Below, one piece after another: positions 1-11,045 of a DNA stretch of 64,000 nt. The translations under genes were made by a program, and so were the position numbers. Source of the DNA: Aegilops tauschii subsp. strangulata (Eukaryota; Streptophyta; Magnoliopsida; Poales; Poaceae). A model generated the notes under the pieces. It was not told the DNA's origin. It searched no databases and saw nothing but the letters and a program-made list of their open reading frames with translations. Numbering within the stretch: the first letter of the stretch is position 1; the number at the start of each line of letters is the position of its first letter. The stretch covers positions 154,815,148 through 154,879,147 of the forward strand of contig NC_053040.3 of NCBI RefSeq assembly GCF_002575655.3, in the 5' to 3' direction.

Positions 1-1260
1 AGGGTTTCGTCGTTGGAGCAGCTCCGGTGAGTTGTATGACGCCGAGGCTGAAGCAGGACAAGAGAGACAACGTTAACCAGAGTGGAATTCTAATAGCATC
101 TCCAATAGATGACATAAAATACATAACCACAAAGTGCTAGATGTAAAATACATCAGCCGCTCATCTTTGAACTTAACTGTCGAAACTGAATTTAACTGTC
201 GAAACTGAACTTAACAGTCGAAACTGAATTTACTGTCGAAACAGAACGCACTAGTAGCAGAAAAGCAGTAGCAGCAGCGCATGCGAGAGCCGAGGCAGCT
301 GGTCGTGTAGCAGCATCAGGTGAGGCTACCCTGAGCTGCCAGCCACCATCGGCCAAACAGTCGCCCCCGCCGCCCGTGGCCGGCGGTGCGCCGCCCCACC
401 CACCCCGAAACCACTCCCCACCGCCGGTCCGCCGCCGCCCCGGCCATCCCTCTAGGCCTCCCATGCCGAGCTTTTTCTCCGGCGATCCCCACAGCACCGC
501 CCCACCACCGCCGGCGACCACCACCCCCGCTCTGAACCCTAAGATAGATACTGGGGTACCTCTCCGGCGAGCCCCCCTCCCCGCTGCAACTGAAGTGTAG
601 CTAAATCGGAGCAGCATCGCAAGCAAGAGCAAGAGCGAGAGCAGCAGCGCGAGCAAGAGCAAGAGCAATAGCAATAGCAAGAGCATACCAAGCAGGGGAC
701 CGAGAGCAAGAGTAGAGCAGCAGTGCGAGCGAGAGCTAAAGAAGCAGTAGCTCCTACTGATGTGGACGTCGCCACCGAGGGAGAGATGCCGTGGAGGAAG
801 TGGCCGGCGACGCCGCCGTGGATGGAGCCGCGCCGTGTCGGCTCGGGACCGAGCGTCGGCAGCACCGTGAGATTGAATCAAGAAGAAATTGCGGCGATTA
901 GTGTACAACCTCTTTGGTGGCGCCAATTAGGCCTCAGCTTCATCCGAAGAAACGGTGATGATGATGCTCTTCCGGTGGTGCAGGTGAAGACGGTGGTGTG
1001 GGAATGGAGGTGGCGTGAAAGACGAGGGGAACGTAGGGACAACTCCTTGGAGGTGGAGGACGGGGTGGCTGAACCGGCGGGACGACAAGATCGACGACGG
1101 ATCCTCATCCGGTACGGTGGACGAGGGATGTCGAGGTGTTGCTGTGGACGATGTCATCGGGGAAGAGGCTCCAGCTGGGTGGCGGACGAAGGAGGGTGTG
1201 GGGCTTCGCGGGTTTTCGCGGCCTCGGTGTAAGATTGGGTGGGCGGATGGGATGGGAGCG
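1..1260 (-). other. GC-rich leader-like stretch, no convincing gene
   Basis: On the minus strand this stretch reads like a GC-rich grass promoter and 5' leader. It has several overlapping open frames full of Ser, Pro, Arg and Leu, but none shows a recognisable domain. The long Leu run in one frame is only the translation of a hexanucleotide repeat at about 611-687. Positions 175-245 hold four near-copies of a short block built on AACTGTCGAAAC. The stretch runs off the left edge, so a gene continuing outside the window cannot be excluded. Confidence 0.3.
611..687. repeat. AAGAGC/AATAGC/AGCAGC hexanucleotide microsatellite
   Basis: Imperfect hexamer repeats (AAGAGC, GAGAGC, AATAGC) run through this interval. 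They explain the Leu-rich or Ser/Cys-rich translations on the minus strand, which should not be read as a membrane protein. Confidence 0.7.
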
Positions 1261-1541
1261 GGGAACCATGCCTTAGGGGTGCGCTTGTCCGAAATGTGGG
1301 GTAGGTTACGAAAGTACGCCCACTGATTTGAGTTAGGCGGTTCTTTCGGTTCAGGGGTATCATGGGCATTTCGCGTGTTAGGATTTCACAGGAGGTGGGA
1401 TTTTTCGCGCGCGTTGTAATTTTGGAATAGCAAGGCGCGGGTTGAGATGGAGGGAGTTGTCGGAGCACAACGAGACAAAGATATATCTTAAATATTTCAT
1501 GAAAACAAGGCGCGGGTTAAAATTTCCGGACAAGCCTAACG

Positions 1542-1655
1542 TGTACTGTACCAAATCAATTCGCACTTCCGTCGACAAAAAAACAAAAAGAAATCAATTC
1601 GCAGCACACAAAAGAGTCTAGTCCCATGTACTGTACCAAATCAATTCGCACTACA
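1542..1655. repeat. Two copies of a 26-bp block, 85 bp apart
   Basis: The block beginning TGTACTGTACCAAATCAATT occurs at 1542 and again at 1627. It looks like a small local duplication in AT-rich intergenic DNA. No gene is visible between 1260 and 1900. Confidence 0.6.
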
Positions 1656-1776
1656 AATGTCATTCAAAATTTTGAATTCATGTTATGTTCAATTAAAATA
1701 TTTCGCTACGTGTATAATGCATGAACTTTTTAGTGCATTCCAAACGTATATACTACCGCTTCAATGTGAACTAAAT

Positions 1777-1900
1777 TTGAATTCGTTTCTCTATTTGAAT
1801 AAGATCTACAATAATGATTGTTGTGAAGTCAAACCATTTGAATTCATTTCTCTATTTTAATAAGATCAACAATCATCATTATTGTCAAGTTAAACCATCG
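1777..1900. repeat. 61-bp tandem duplication
   Basis: Two diverged copies of a 61-bp unit start at 1777 and 1838. Each begins with TTGAATTC and ends near AAACCAT. Confidence 0.6.
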
Positions 1901-2118
1901 TTTGTGTATTATCTTCACAGCACACCACATGATTACTCTCGAGTTAGATATGAACTATTTGTACTATATGAACTCGAACTCGATTTTTTGAATCCACTTT
2001 ATGTTATTTTCAAATCACAGTACATTTCAAGCTCTAGCTAGATCTTCATAATCTAAACCATGTCTCATATGTATAATGTGTTTATCACATAATGTATGGC
2101 GCCCCGCCCCCTACGCCT

Positions 2119-2345
2119 AAGTATTTAGATGTGAGTTGCAAACACCACACATTACCACAAATTCAAATAAAATGTGAGATTGTTCGATATATAGTATTGT
2201 TTAGATTGTTCGATATTTAGTTGTAAGCTGCAAACGCCGCACATTATCACAAATTCAAATAAAATGTGAGATTGTTCGATGTATAGTATGGTTTAGATTG
2301 TTCGACATTTAGCTGTGAGTTGCAAACGCCATGCATTATCACATT
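2119..2345. repeat. 92-bp tandem repeat, about 2.4 copies
   Basis: The landmark CAAAC(A/G)CC recurs at 2139, 2231 and 2323, an exact 92-bp period. Each unit carries ACAAATTCAAATAAAATGTG followed by two GATTGTTCGA boxes. The inverted partner near 62.57-62.67 kb has only one diverged unit, so the array expanded on this side. Confidence 0.75.
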
Positions 2346-3960
2346 ATGGTATAACATGTGCAAAACCACAGCACGCGTATCACCGCTATATTCATGCATG
2401 CATATATGTTTATAACACTATGATCTCCTATTCAAATATATAAATCCACTTTCATATCAAATTATGATCTTTGTTAGTCTCTTACACCCACACAATCCTC
2501 TAACCTTTGTAGCTAGCACTAACTTTGTCTCGTGCACCCACACGCCCTCCTCGCCCTCCCCCTCCCTCAGCATTCTATCCGCCGCGCACATTCATTTTTT
2601 TCTTTAGGTCGTTCTCCCACAGTCTCCACAACTCCTTTCCGACACACACTGATTGATAAACCTCTCCAGCGATGTCTGCCTACAACATACACACGCACCT
2701 TCCATCTCCTCCTTTCTGTGTCCATGCCTCGTGTCTCTCATAAGGTCCCACACACATGTAAACTCTTGCCCCTCTTTTCATCGATCTCACAACTGCACAC
2801 TCCTCCCCCTATCTAGCTAGTAGCTCGACCTCTCGCACCACCTCCTATAGCTCCATTCTCTCTGTCTATCCGTCTCGCTGGGCCTTATTAGCCTCTAACA
2901 AATGGATGTACACCCACCGATCTCCCACTATACATATAGCTAGCTAGGTCTTTATAACTTGGTTTTTCCCACGCATCTATCGATCTACCTCATTAGTTAT
3001 GTCTCTCCCTTCCTCCGACAAATAACAATTGATCTACCGATCTAGTTAGGTTTGCTTACCAAACACATGGTTCCCCTTCATCATCCATGCATGCGTCCCG
3101 ATAGATCTATCACGCACAGGCACACACAGAAACACATCGCCACTCTTATTGATAATATTGCAGTTCTACCCTCAGTTTGTCTAGTAGGCCTCTCCCACCA
3201 TCTTCGAGAAGCAACTCCCTCACCCATCTAGCACTCTACCCCTCTCCCTCTCTCCCTCTCTCCTCTCTCTCTGCCCCAACCTATTTCCCGTCCTTCAGTT
3301 ATGTATGGATGTCAACCGCTCTCCCTCAAGACATAGCTGGGTCTCTCCTTCTCAACACATATACGAGTCGTTCTACCTCTCTAGTTAGGCCTCTGCCTCC
3401 CCCCTCCCCCCCACACACGCCGATACATCGAGTGCTCTAGTCATGTCTCCCTGCCACACACAAACTTGCCCTGTGCCCTCTGACGTTCCGGTAGGCCAGT
3501 CGCCCAATATCTTTGACTTGCACACACACAATTTCGATGGTTCTCTTCATTGATCTCGCACCCACCCACTTGATCCTCTCTTCGACTCTATCAAGATATA
3601 TGACCCTCCCTCTTTTCTCATGGATCGCCCCCTCTATATATGATATGGATAGGCCTCTATTTCACACACATTGCATGCAAAATTTTGTTTGAGATGTCAT
3701 CGACACATATTCCCACAGATACATTCACGAAATCACCCCCCCCCCAAAACAAAAAACACTCACGAACGCACACGCCATCTTTCTAGGTTTGTATCTCTCT
3801 CACACACACCCACGTAGGTGCGGGACATGCATGAAGAGAAGAGGTGCACGCATGGCGCATGTACTCCCGTCTCTTTCCCAACCACACCCGCGCGGGTACA
3901 CGATGGAGCTCATTTCTGTACGAAAAGGCAGCCCACGTGGACACGTGTACTGGTTGTCCA
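2340..3960 (+). repeat. Segment paralogous (inverted) to 54.6-56.2 kb
   Basis: This CT-rich stretch has the same order of landmarks as the reverse complement of 54.62-56.19 kb. These are a block with CACCGCTATATTCATGCATG, then ACACCCACACAATCCTCT, then TTTGTAGCTAGC, then CTCCCTCAGCATTCT, and finally TTTGTATCTCTCTCACACA with the CCACACCCGCGC block near 3880. Inside it are degenerate repeated phrases built on ATCTAGTTAGG and CTCTCTCCC. I see no credible coding sequence. Confidence 0.65.
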
Positions 3961-4099
3961 CTTGATGGAGGATCGTCTACCACGGGTGGAAAAACAAATT
4001 GCGAGTTGACGCGTTATGTTAAAAAAGAGGCAAACCATGTGGGGCCTACCTTAGAGGCAAGGTTCTATACACTCGAGATGCTCTATACGTATTACTTTT

Positions 4100-4900
4100 G
4101 ATGTGTCCCGTCAACTCGTAGAACAAGGAGAAGCTTGCTTACTACGCCGTCTCCCCCGCCCACGGGCGCGGTGGCTTGCAGGACGAGGTGAAGCTTGCTT
4201 ACTACTACTCATTGTATATTGGTTTATTGGTCCCCATTGTATATTGTGTCAAATTTTGACTATAGATTGAACTAACAAAACGTTCGTGCATGTTACCAAA
4301 AATTATATCATTGAAAAATATGTTGAAATACGAATCCAACGATATAATTTTTGTTGACATGCATTAACATTTTGTTAGCTAAATATTTGGTAAAAATTGG
4401 CACGAACTACAAAGGTGACCTATAAACCAGGACGGAGGTAGTAGTACTACGCCTTACGCCTGCTCCCTCGCCCACGTGCGCGGTGGCTTGCAGGACGAGG
4501 AGAAAATTTTACTACTCCCTTCGTTTACTCCTCGTCCCTACCTAGGTTAGAGAGATTATCATATTGTTTGGAATATATGTCCTTAGATTTCAATATGAAC
4601 TACTAGTACATACTCCAAACACTGATGTATATAGACGTATTTTAGAGTGTAGATTCACCGATTTTGCTCCGTATGTTGTCCATATTGAAACAAACGTAAT
4701 AGTATGCAATCTCCCTCGCCCCTCGACCCTTGCCCACGTGGTGGACGTGCAACAATTCATTCGTTCTCATATAGCCAGAATGATATTTACTTCAGTACTA
4801 TTATTGCTCGACTTCCCGAAGAGGCGAAGAGCCAATCGCAAGGTTAATATTTTTGAGATGGCAAGCGCAAGGTTTATAGGAGAATGAGTAGTAGGTTCCG
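4100..4900 (+). repeat. Copy of a duplicated upstream block (also at 50.7 and 51.5 kb)
   Basis: Phrases such as GTCCCGTCAACTCG, GAGAAGCTTGCTTAC, GCGGTGGCTTGCAGGACGAG and CTCGACTTCCCGAAGAGGCG occur here in order. They recur at 50737-51060 and 51470-51800 on the same strand. The block precedes the leader exon near 5.0 kb. A mariner-type MITE remnant sits within it at about 4214-4443, judged from its right end TATAAACCAGGACGGAG; its left end is degenerate. Confidence 0.55.
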
Positions 4901-4979
4901 CGTCATTTATAAATAAAGTTTTTTCTTCAGTGGCACGTACGCAATATAAATAGGTTCATATGGAGAGAAAAGGAAACCG

Positions 4980-5291
4980 CTCCACTATATACATAGGCAG
5001 GACGTGCCTACACAGTTGCTTGCTGGGGTTGCTCTCTTCACACTCTCTCGCACAAAACGACTGTGGCCACATCTCTAACATCCAGGTGGACGTGGTGGAT
5101 GCTTAGTGTAGATGCGGTCGCCGTCGCCGACGGCGAAAACCCACTGTCGGCACGTCCCGATCAGGGGTCCCCGCCGTTCTCTCTCACAAAGCCAGTGAGG
5201 TTGCCTTCGTCCCTTGCTCACTGCTGTGACGTGGGTAGTTGCCGCCTCCCGCCGCCCTCCTCTAGGTTGAGCTACTCCCGACATCCCTCAG
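4980..5291 (+). other. Leader exon copy 1 with TATA box and splice donor
   Basis: A TATA-like CCACTATATACA lies at about 4982-4993. It is followed by the shared TTGCTCTCTTCACACTCTCT leader near 5030 and a GC-rich block with GTCCCGATCAGGGGTCCCCG. The block ends at CCCTCAG before GTACAACT, a good donor at 5292. Four other copies of this arrangement exist in the window. No conserved reading frame is seen, so it is probably a non-coding first exon. Next downstream, after TTTGCCACAG at about 5486, is a block with GATGCTCATCTCGATTTT and the recurrent 18-base motif. Confidence 0.45.
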
Positions 5292-5646
5292 GTACAACTC
5301 CCTTTACAGCCGGCTTGCACCACTGCTCCAGCTGCCCACATCACTCCATGTGGATATTTCTCTACTTCTTTGCCCCGCACATACCTCTACTGGCTTCTAC
5401 GTACTGTATTTGTGATGAGTTTATGTCTCATCAACTAGCCCCAGTAATCTTATTCTAATCACGCTTCTTCAATTTCTTTGCCACAGGGATGCTCATCTCG
5501 ATTTTGATGAAACTGCATAAAATGATCCGATGGTCAAAGGGTTGCAAACTTCATTTCTTCGGAAGCTCCAACGTTGCCAGCAAATTAAAGCCTGGTTAGG
5601 GTTTACGGTTCAAGGGCTAGGGACTGCATGGATCTTTTTTTCTTTA

Positions 5647-5744
5647 GCTGTCTCTGTTCCAAAATAAGTGCCAACTTTAGTAGTAATACAACTTTGTACT
5701 AAATTTTGCATAAAGTTGAGACACTTATTTTGGAACGGAGGGAG
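5647..5744. mobile_element. Stowaway-type MITE
   Basis: The ends are inverted around TGTTCCAAAATAAGTG and its complement CACTTATTTTGGAACGGAG. TA sits on both sides at 5645-5646 and 5745-5746. Length is about 98 bp, with no coding capacity. Confidence 0.65.
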
Positions 5745-6029
5745 TACATATTGGCTATGATCTGTCAATCATTGAGATGCAATAGCATGCATGCTAGTCT
5801 CCTTTGTATTTGATGAAATGTTGCAACGGGCAACCTTGGACGCAAGATACATGAAACAGAAGCTGGAAGCTTCATAGCATTGTACAAATTTATCTCACTG
5901 ATACATTACAATACGTACTATACTAGTAGTACTATGTAAAGAGTTAGGTGTCGCACGGTGTCCAAAAAATATGGTGATAATGTGAGGTGGGCCATGTAAT
6001 CACTGAGCCTGCGTGTTTTCACTGCTCTC

Positions 6030-6200
6030 GCACTCCTCCGCTGTAAGAATGGAGAAAATTGTAATCTAGTAGTACCTCCTTTCGCCGAAAGCGTGGGACA
6101 TCCAGCAGTCCTACCACCTCAGTAATAATGACCAATGAACCGTCAAATCACATAGACCCAGCAGTAAGTTGGACGGAAGAAGCAACCATCACTCTTGAAT
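6030..6200 (+). promoter_or_regulatory. Shared upstream module, copy 1
   Basis: Order of blocks: a CTCCTCCGctGTAAGA phrase, TTTCGCCGAAAGCGTGGGACA, then CCAATGAACCGTCAAATCAC and AGCAGTAAGTTGGACGGA. The same series occurs upstream of the B3 gene at 36.84 kb (36265-36570), before the partial B3 gene at 40.08-40.29 kb, and in shorter form near 35.1 kb. It is most simply read as a duplicated promoter region; no transcription start is proven. Confidence 0.5.
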
Positions 6201-6209
6201 CCGCTTCTC

Positions 6210-6420
6210 TCTTCAACGCAGGCGCTAGTGAGAGGTCGCGTTCGCTCTGCCCGGGCATGAATGCGACACCGATTCTTTGGAGCGGCGCTGAATGTTTCAG
6301 GCGGGAAGCGCGCGCGGGCAATGGAGGGGCTTTGGGTGGGCCAGGCTGGTCAGGAGAGGGCGTGGCAGCGGTCCGCCTCTCCCGACCGGACGCCCAGAAG
6401 AGGATGCACCGACTCTTGCG
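6210..6420 (+). repeat. GC-rich dispersed block, copy 1
   Basis: The block contains GGCGCTAGTGAGAGGTCGCG, GGCGGGAAGCGCG and GGGTGGGCCAGG. Related blocks are at 12960-13130 on the same strand and 48690-48850 on the other. It is GC-rich, has no conserved frame, and is probably a dispersed transposon or promoter-derived repeat. Confidence 0.5.
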
Positions 6421-6429
6421 GCTAAATCG

Positions 6430-7600
6430 TACACTACACACCATCTCTCTGTAGGAGTAGGTTGATGTGTCGCTCTCTGTAACACACACACACACGCACA
6501 CGCAGACACAGGTTCATAGAATAGGAATATCGTGCATGTTAGTAGTCCAAGCTACTCACCACTAGCAGTGTAACCAAACGCTCCTTACTCTGCCTTGTTA
6601 TCTCCCCCGAAAACCCAATGCCTGGAGCGCAACTACGCGTTGATCAGTCAAGAAATCAAAGTCGACTTGCATACGAGTTAATACATGGCCCTGCATGGTA
6701 GGTAAAATGGCATCTCTTAGTTGTTGGGATTAATTGTTGCGTTCAGAGACAGAAATCAGGGCTTTGATTGGAGGAAGGACCGGTCAAGTTTCTCTTTCTC
6801 CTCCAATCTTCTTGCACCTTGGTCCCGCTGCACCTTCTAACGTGACTTATTACACCTAGATGGAGGGAGTAGTACGAGATATGGTGGCACACTGACTTAG
6901 GTCGAATACAAGTGCCCAAAATTGTGTGCATGTTATAATAAGGATTCACTTAAAATAGTATGTGAGCGAACAAAGGATCAATTGGACAGTGTTCACGAGC
7001 AGTAGCGAGATGTGTGAGGTAAGATACATCGCTGGCGCTTTTAATTTTTCTTATTAATTTGTTTGTTTCACCCTCTGACTGGTGGGACCCAACGTACTAA
7101 GTGGAGAGAGGTAAGGTGACTAAGGCTGCATTATTTCTGTACTACCAACACTGCTTTAAATCCCAAAAGACCTTACCACCAAAGCCACATTACACGATTA
7201 TGATTTAAATCCCAATGACTCGCACGCAAAAAAACACGGCATGCTTGTCACACGAATGCAGGAATGTATGAAAGGTTATTTTCCTCTCGTTGAATTTAAC
7301 GGGAGGGTGGTGTAGCTGGTTAGCCTGTTCGCTCATCAAACTTGAGGTTTCAGGTTGGATAACTACACTTGAGCATAATTTTGTTTTTTTTCGACTTCTT
7401 TCTTCCACCCAATGATAGGTAGGCCCCACATGACAGAGAGAGAAAGTGATCTGGGGCGGTGCCAGGAGGATTCTTTGACTGGTCAAAATGGATGGATATG
7501 GAGCTATACGATCTCGTAGTGACCTTATAATCACCTCATCACGTATACACTACAGCCTCGGTGCTTGTTTTCTAGGGTTTGCACTCTTCACACTCTCTCT
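6430..7600. other. Intergenic stretch without a gene; possible tRNA-like SINE head near 7303-7395
   Basis: The stretch holds a short (CA)n run at 6482-6505 and plain AT-rich sequence. At about 7303-7395 a run with GTGTAGCTGGTTAGC, then about 35 bases later GAGGTTTCAGGTTGGAT, is followed by a T-rich tail. That resembles A-box and B-box spacing of a tRNA-derived SINE, but the B box is poor, so this stays a candidate only. Confidence 0.3.
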
Positions 7601-7929
7601 CCAGTATATATATACATGCTGGAGCCTCAGCGCTTGTAGTTGCTCTCTTCACACTCTCTCATCCTCTCCAGATCTAAACAAGACTTCGTTGGCCTCTCTC
7701 TCTCCCCTCACTGCTAGTCAAAGAGCTGGCAGGATCCGTCCGCCGGGAAGGGAAGGAGGCTTAGCGCTGTCGCCGTCGGCGAGGGAGGGAATCCACCACC
7801 AGTGCAGCTGTTCTCTTTCACCCAGCGGCGGCGCGGGAGGGCCTCCGACCCCTTCTTCCTTGCTGTCGTACGTAGTGTGGGCCGAACGGCCTCCGGTCGC
7901 CCACCAAACCACACCCCAAGAACCTTAAG
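7600..7929 (+). other. Leader exon copy 2 with TATA box and splice donor
   Basis: AGTATATATATACATGC at about 7602 serves as a TATA box. It is followed by GTTGCTCTCTTCACACTCTC, CTCTCCAGATCT and a GC-rich block, then AACCTTAAG and the donor GTATAATTT at 7930. It matches the copies at 5.0, 48.1, 49.7 and 54.1 kb. Of the five it is the only one with B3-like coding sequence downstream on the same strand (9.6-11.0 kb), so it may be the 5' exon of that gene; the link is inferred. Confidence 0.45.
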
Positions 7930-8022
7930 GTATAATTTACTTATTCCACATGCATTGCTCTAACTGCATGTGGGCTTTTTCCGCTTCTGCACTCGAATCT
8001 AGGTGTTGGATCAAATAGGAAA

Positions 8023-8281
8023 GTAGTGGGGAAAGTTGTATAGCATGAATCTATGACGTGGTTCAAAGAGGAAAGAAACGGGGGAAAGTAGTGGGGAAAG
8101 TTGTATAGCATGAATCTAGGACGTGGTTCGAAAAGGAAAGGAAGGGGGGAAAGTAGTGGGGAAAGTTGTATAGCATGAATCTAAGACGTGGTTCAAAGAG
8201 GAAAGGAATGGGGGAACGTAGTGGGGAAGGTGTATAGCATGAATCTAGGACGTGGTTCAAAGAGGAAATGAAGGGGGAAAG
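8023..8281. repeat. 65-bp minisatellite, four copies
   Basis: GTAGTGGGGAA recurs at 8023, 8088, 8153 and 8218, a period of 65 bp. Each unit contains TATAGCATGAATCTA and GACGTGGTTC. Copies differ at a few positions, and a decayed half-unit precedes the array near 7990. It lies in what would be the first intron after the leader exon at 7.6-7.9 kb. Confidence 0.85.
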
Positions 8282-8600
8282 TACTAGTATAGACTGGCTA
8301 TCCAGCACCTACGTTGGTCGAAAAGGGAAAACAATGACAAACGCAGTACGCACATCTGTAACGAACTGATCTTTTTGTTTCGGGGGACAAGGCTGTAGAG
8401 TTTGAGCATGACTAGATTTTCTGCGCTCACATAGGGAAAGGAGTCTAAAGATAACAAAACTGGGACCAACACAAATATGCTCCTTGGTTGTTCGTTCTTT
8501 GTTGCAACAGACTATGCATCACCCCTTCATACATCGGTAGATGCACACGATGCTGGTGCGTCCACTGTCCTGTGCAACTCTTTAGCTGTTGTTAATCTAA

Positions 8601-8910
8601 GGCCTTGTTTGGTTAAAAAGTCCCTTGTCCCTACCTTCTTGGTTCCAGGGACTAAACATGGACTAGAGGTTATTAAATAACATGCTAAAAGACCATGTTA
8701 CCCCTAGTAATGAACTAATAGAGACAGGGTGCGATGCGGGGCAGGGGCAACTGTTGGAAAAAGTCCCCAAAAGACTCTCCCTCGGGGTCTTCTTTCTTCA
8801 GTCCCAAATGCCCACTTCTAGTCCCTAAAAGTCCCTCCTGTTTGGTTTAGATGGGACTAACACGAACTTTTAGTCCCTACACCAAAAAGTCCCTGTAAAC
8901 AGACACCCTC
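8601..8910. mobile_element. Tourist/PIF-Harbinger-like MITE
   Basis: It starts GGCCTTGTTTGGTT and ends with CAGACACCCTC, with AGTCCC/GGGACT boxes near both ends. TAA flanks it at 8598-8600 and 8911-8913, as expected for this superfamily. It is 310 bp with no coding capacity. The terminal match is imperfect. Confidence 0.6.
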
Positions 8911-9188
8911 TAATAATGTCACTGGAAAATTGATGCAATGCCACAGTTAAAAGCAAATTACATGTTTAACAAATTTTATTGTTAATATAATCTCTCTATT
9001 AATATTGATCAATGCCACCGTTTGAGAAATGCTACTGTCTTGCTTTCTTTCCCATTTAGATAAGTTAGATGCTTCTTTTTGTTGGCTTCTGTGTCATCCA
9101 CCGTCATTGACCACTAGTTGTTTCCTTTGCACCTTTGTGTAAACAGGGTTATCTACTTCACCTTGTTGCTATTGTGACCTTTTGTTGC

Positions 9189-9229
9189 ACTGCACAAAAC
9201 ACTTTTGTTTTAAGTGTGTTTTGTGCAGT
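9189..9229. other. Hairpin built from the ACTGCACAAAACAC motif
   Basis: ACTGCACAAAACACTT is followed after a short T-rich loop by AAGTGTGTTTTGTGCAGT, giving a stem of about 16 bp with a 2-base bulge. The inverted paralog at 53787-53831 keeps the same hairpin with a different loop. The stem contains the core of the motif scattered over this region. Confidence 0.6.
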
Positions 9230-9270
9230 TCAACCAAAATGTCACACCGACAATGTTGCTTGATTGCTTG

Positions 9271-10752
9271 ATCTTAGTGGAACCGCACAAGAGGAGATCT
9301 TACTTCCTATCCGTGTTGGGAAATTTGGTTCAAATCTTCTTCTTGTGAGTTGTTTGAATTCCGCGTCATGAGAGGTCGGTACTAGCTTTCTTTCACATGA
9401 TTGTGCAGTGTGCTTTCATATGTTGTGCTACTTGTACGGTAATGTTGCTTGATTTTAGTAAACTACACAAATGGAGACAAGACTTCCAATCTGTATGTGC
9501 ACCGTAATATCCCATTGAGGTAAGATAAGGATATTTCACAACTGTTGGCCTGTATTTTGCCACTTTCATCAGAAAATTAATGTCGTTGTTTAGTGCCATA
9601 CTTGTGCTCCCTAATTAACATGCCAAATCTTACATTGAAGGCGAAGCTTGTCTGTTATTGAACCAAGTGATGAAGGGGAAGAACAAGCGGAAGAAAAGAA
9701 AAATCAACTCCCGGTGCTGTAATGAAGCACCGGAACTATGATGACACAAGTAATGATATAGTTTTGCATCTTAATTTATTGCTATGGCTGGAACGAGCAA
9801 TTGTTTTGCCACTGATTTGATGCCACTCTTAATGTAATATGTAATTATCTCTACTTGTGCAAACATGGATCTTCTTTGAAGATACCATATATTTTAGTGG
9901 AACTGCACAAGAAGATGTTGGAAACATTAAACTAATTGAGGAGTATATAGTAAGCATGGCAACCACAGTAGATAACGACACATGGTTCCGGGGAAGTGCT
10001 TTATATGTATGCTCTACACAATAAGTCTCTAGACAAAGGTTGGTACTCGCCCACGGATTTCATCCATATGATTGAGCTTTGTCATTTCTATTGGTGTTGT
10101 GCTACTGTTTAGATACTATCATGAGAAAGTGGTATTGTCCTTGAGAAGTGCTTCATTTGGGCCGTTTTAAATATTTCCTTTCCTTTTTTCCAAGCAAACA
10201 GAGATGCTAGCATTTAGTTGTCCTCTTGTCTTTGCACAACAGGATCATCTTCCTCTGAAGAAGAATACGGAGTACGTGAAGTGACTAGTTCCGATTATGC
10301 CAGGATGAAGAAGCCATGTCTATCTTCTCATCAGAAGGAGCAGTTGAAGGATGGTTACATTACTCCCCACAAGACCAAACTAACTTCAGCTCAGAAGGAC
10401 TAACATATCTCCATCTTTTTGTTGTGATGCGCAAGTACAATGTTGTTCTAGGATTCTTTCCTGTGAGTTCCATTTTTATAAAAGTGTGCTCTACATGGAC
10501 CATGTAGGTGCCTGTTTAAATTGTCAATTCATCGTACAGTTTGCTTTATACTAATCACTTTTTTGTATTTGTGCAAACAGGGGTGCTCATCTTGATTTCA
10601 ATGGGAACTGCACAAAATGTTTATGAATACATCGAATCATTCATTTCCACCACAGGAAAGGAGGTGCCGATATGTTCAAGGCGTTGCAACATATAAGGGC
10701 GAAATCATACAAGCTATGCACGAATTTGGTTGATTTTGGTGGAACTGCACAA
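9271..10752 (+). repeat. Dispersed TTTAGTGGAACTGCACAA motif copies
   Basis: Near-copies begin at about 9271, 9451, 9893, 10593 and 10732 on this strand, with one more at about 5500. On the opposite strand they lie near 49516, 53514, 53736 and 53785. Spacing is irregular, and the DNA around the copies is otherwise not alike except between inverted paralogs. Confidence 0.6.
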
Positions 10753-11045
10753 AAAGAACAGCTGGTTTATTTAGCACGAGGTGCCATGTCAATGTCCGAA
10801 CTGATGGCAAACCCTACCCATTCCACAATCATAGGCATTTGATATTTTGGAATGGGAAAACCTTGTCAAAGTTTGCTCATTGATGCACAAAAACAACAAG
10901 CATTTGACATTTTGGAATGGGACAACCTTGTCAAATTTTGCTCATTGATGTTAGCAAGAAGACATGCGTTTGATATTTTCGAATGGGACGCCCTTTGCTG
11001 TCAGCAGCGTCGATCTATTTTTCTTTATTCTTTATTTATGAAGTA
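9640..11045 (+). pseudogene. Partial REM-like B3-domain gene
   Basis: Three coding-like pieces share the plus strand. At 9642-9722 a short acidic frame (EPSDEGEEQAEEKK) ends in TAA. At about 10243-10403, after an acceptor-like CACAACAG, comes a Ser/Glu-rich linker (SSSSEEEYGVREVTS) and a Lys-rich stretch typical of the region before a B3 domain in grass REM proteins. A frame change near 10390-10405 then leads into LFVVMRKYNV, which resembles the first strand of a B3 domain. At 10835-11045 a 22-residue unit (AFDILEWDNLVKFCS) is repeated. Most of the B3 fold is absent. I judge it a decayed B3 gene, probably headed by the leader exon at 7.6-7.9 kb. An expressed gene with unrecognised exons is the alternative. 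Confidence 0.45.
10835..11010 (+). repeat. 65/66-bp tandem repeat in a reading frame
   Basis: GCATTTGA(T/C)ATTTT recurs at 10835, 10900 and 10966. The second interval is 66 bp, or 22 codons, and gives two in-phase copies starting AFDI(L/F)EWD. The first interval is 65 bp, so the first copy is out of phase. Confidence 0.7.

Noticed and set aside
192..926. 244-codon minus-strand frame with a poly-Leu membrane-like core
   Set aside because: The Leu run is a translation of the AAGAGC-type microsatellite at 611-687, and other frames are equally open there. No domain is recognisable.
7303..7395. Functional tRNA gene
   Set aside because: The A box is fair but the B box does not match GGTTCGANNC and no cloverleaf closes. 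At best it is a SINE head.
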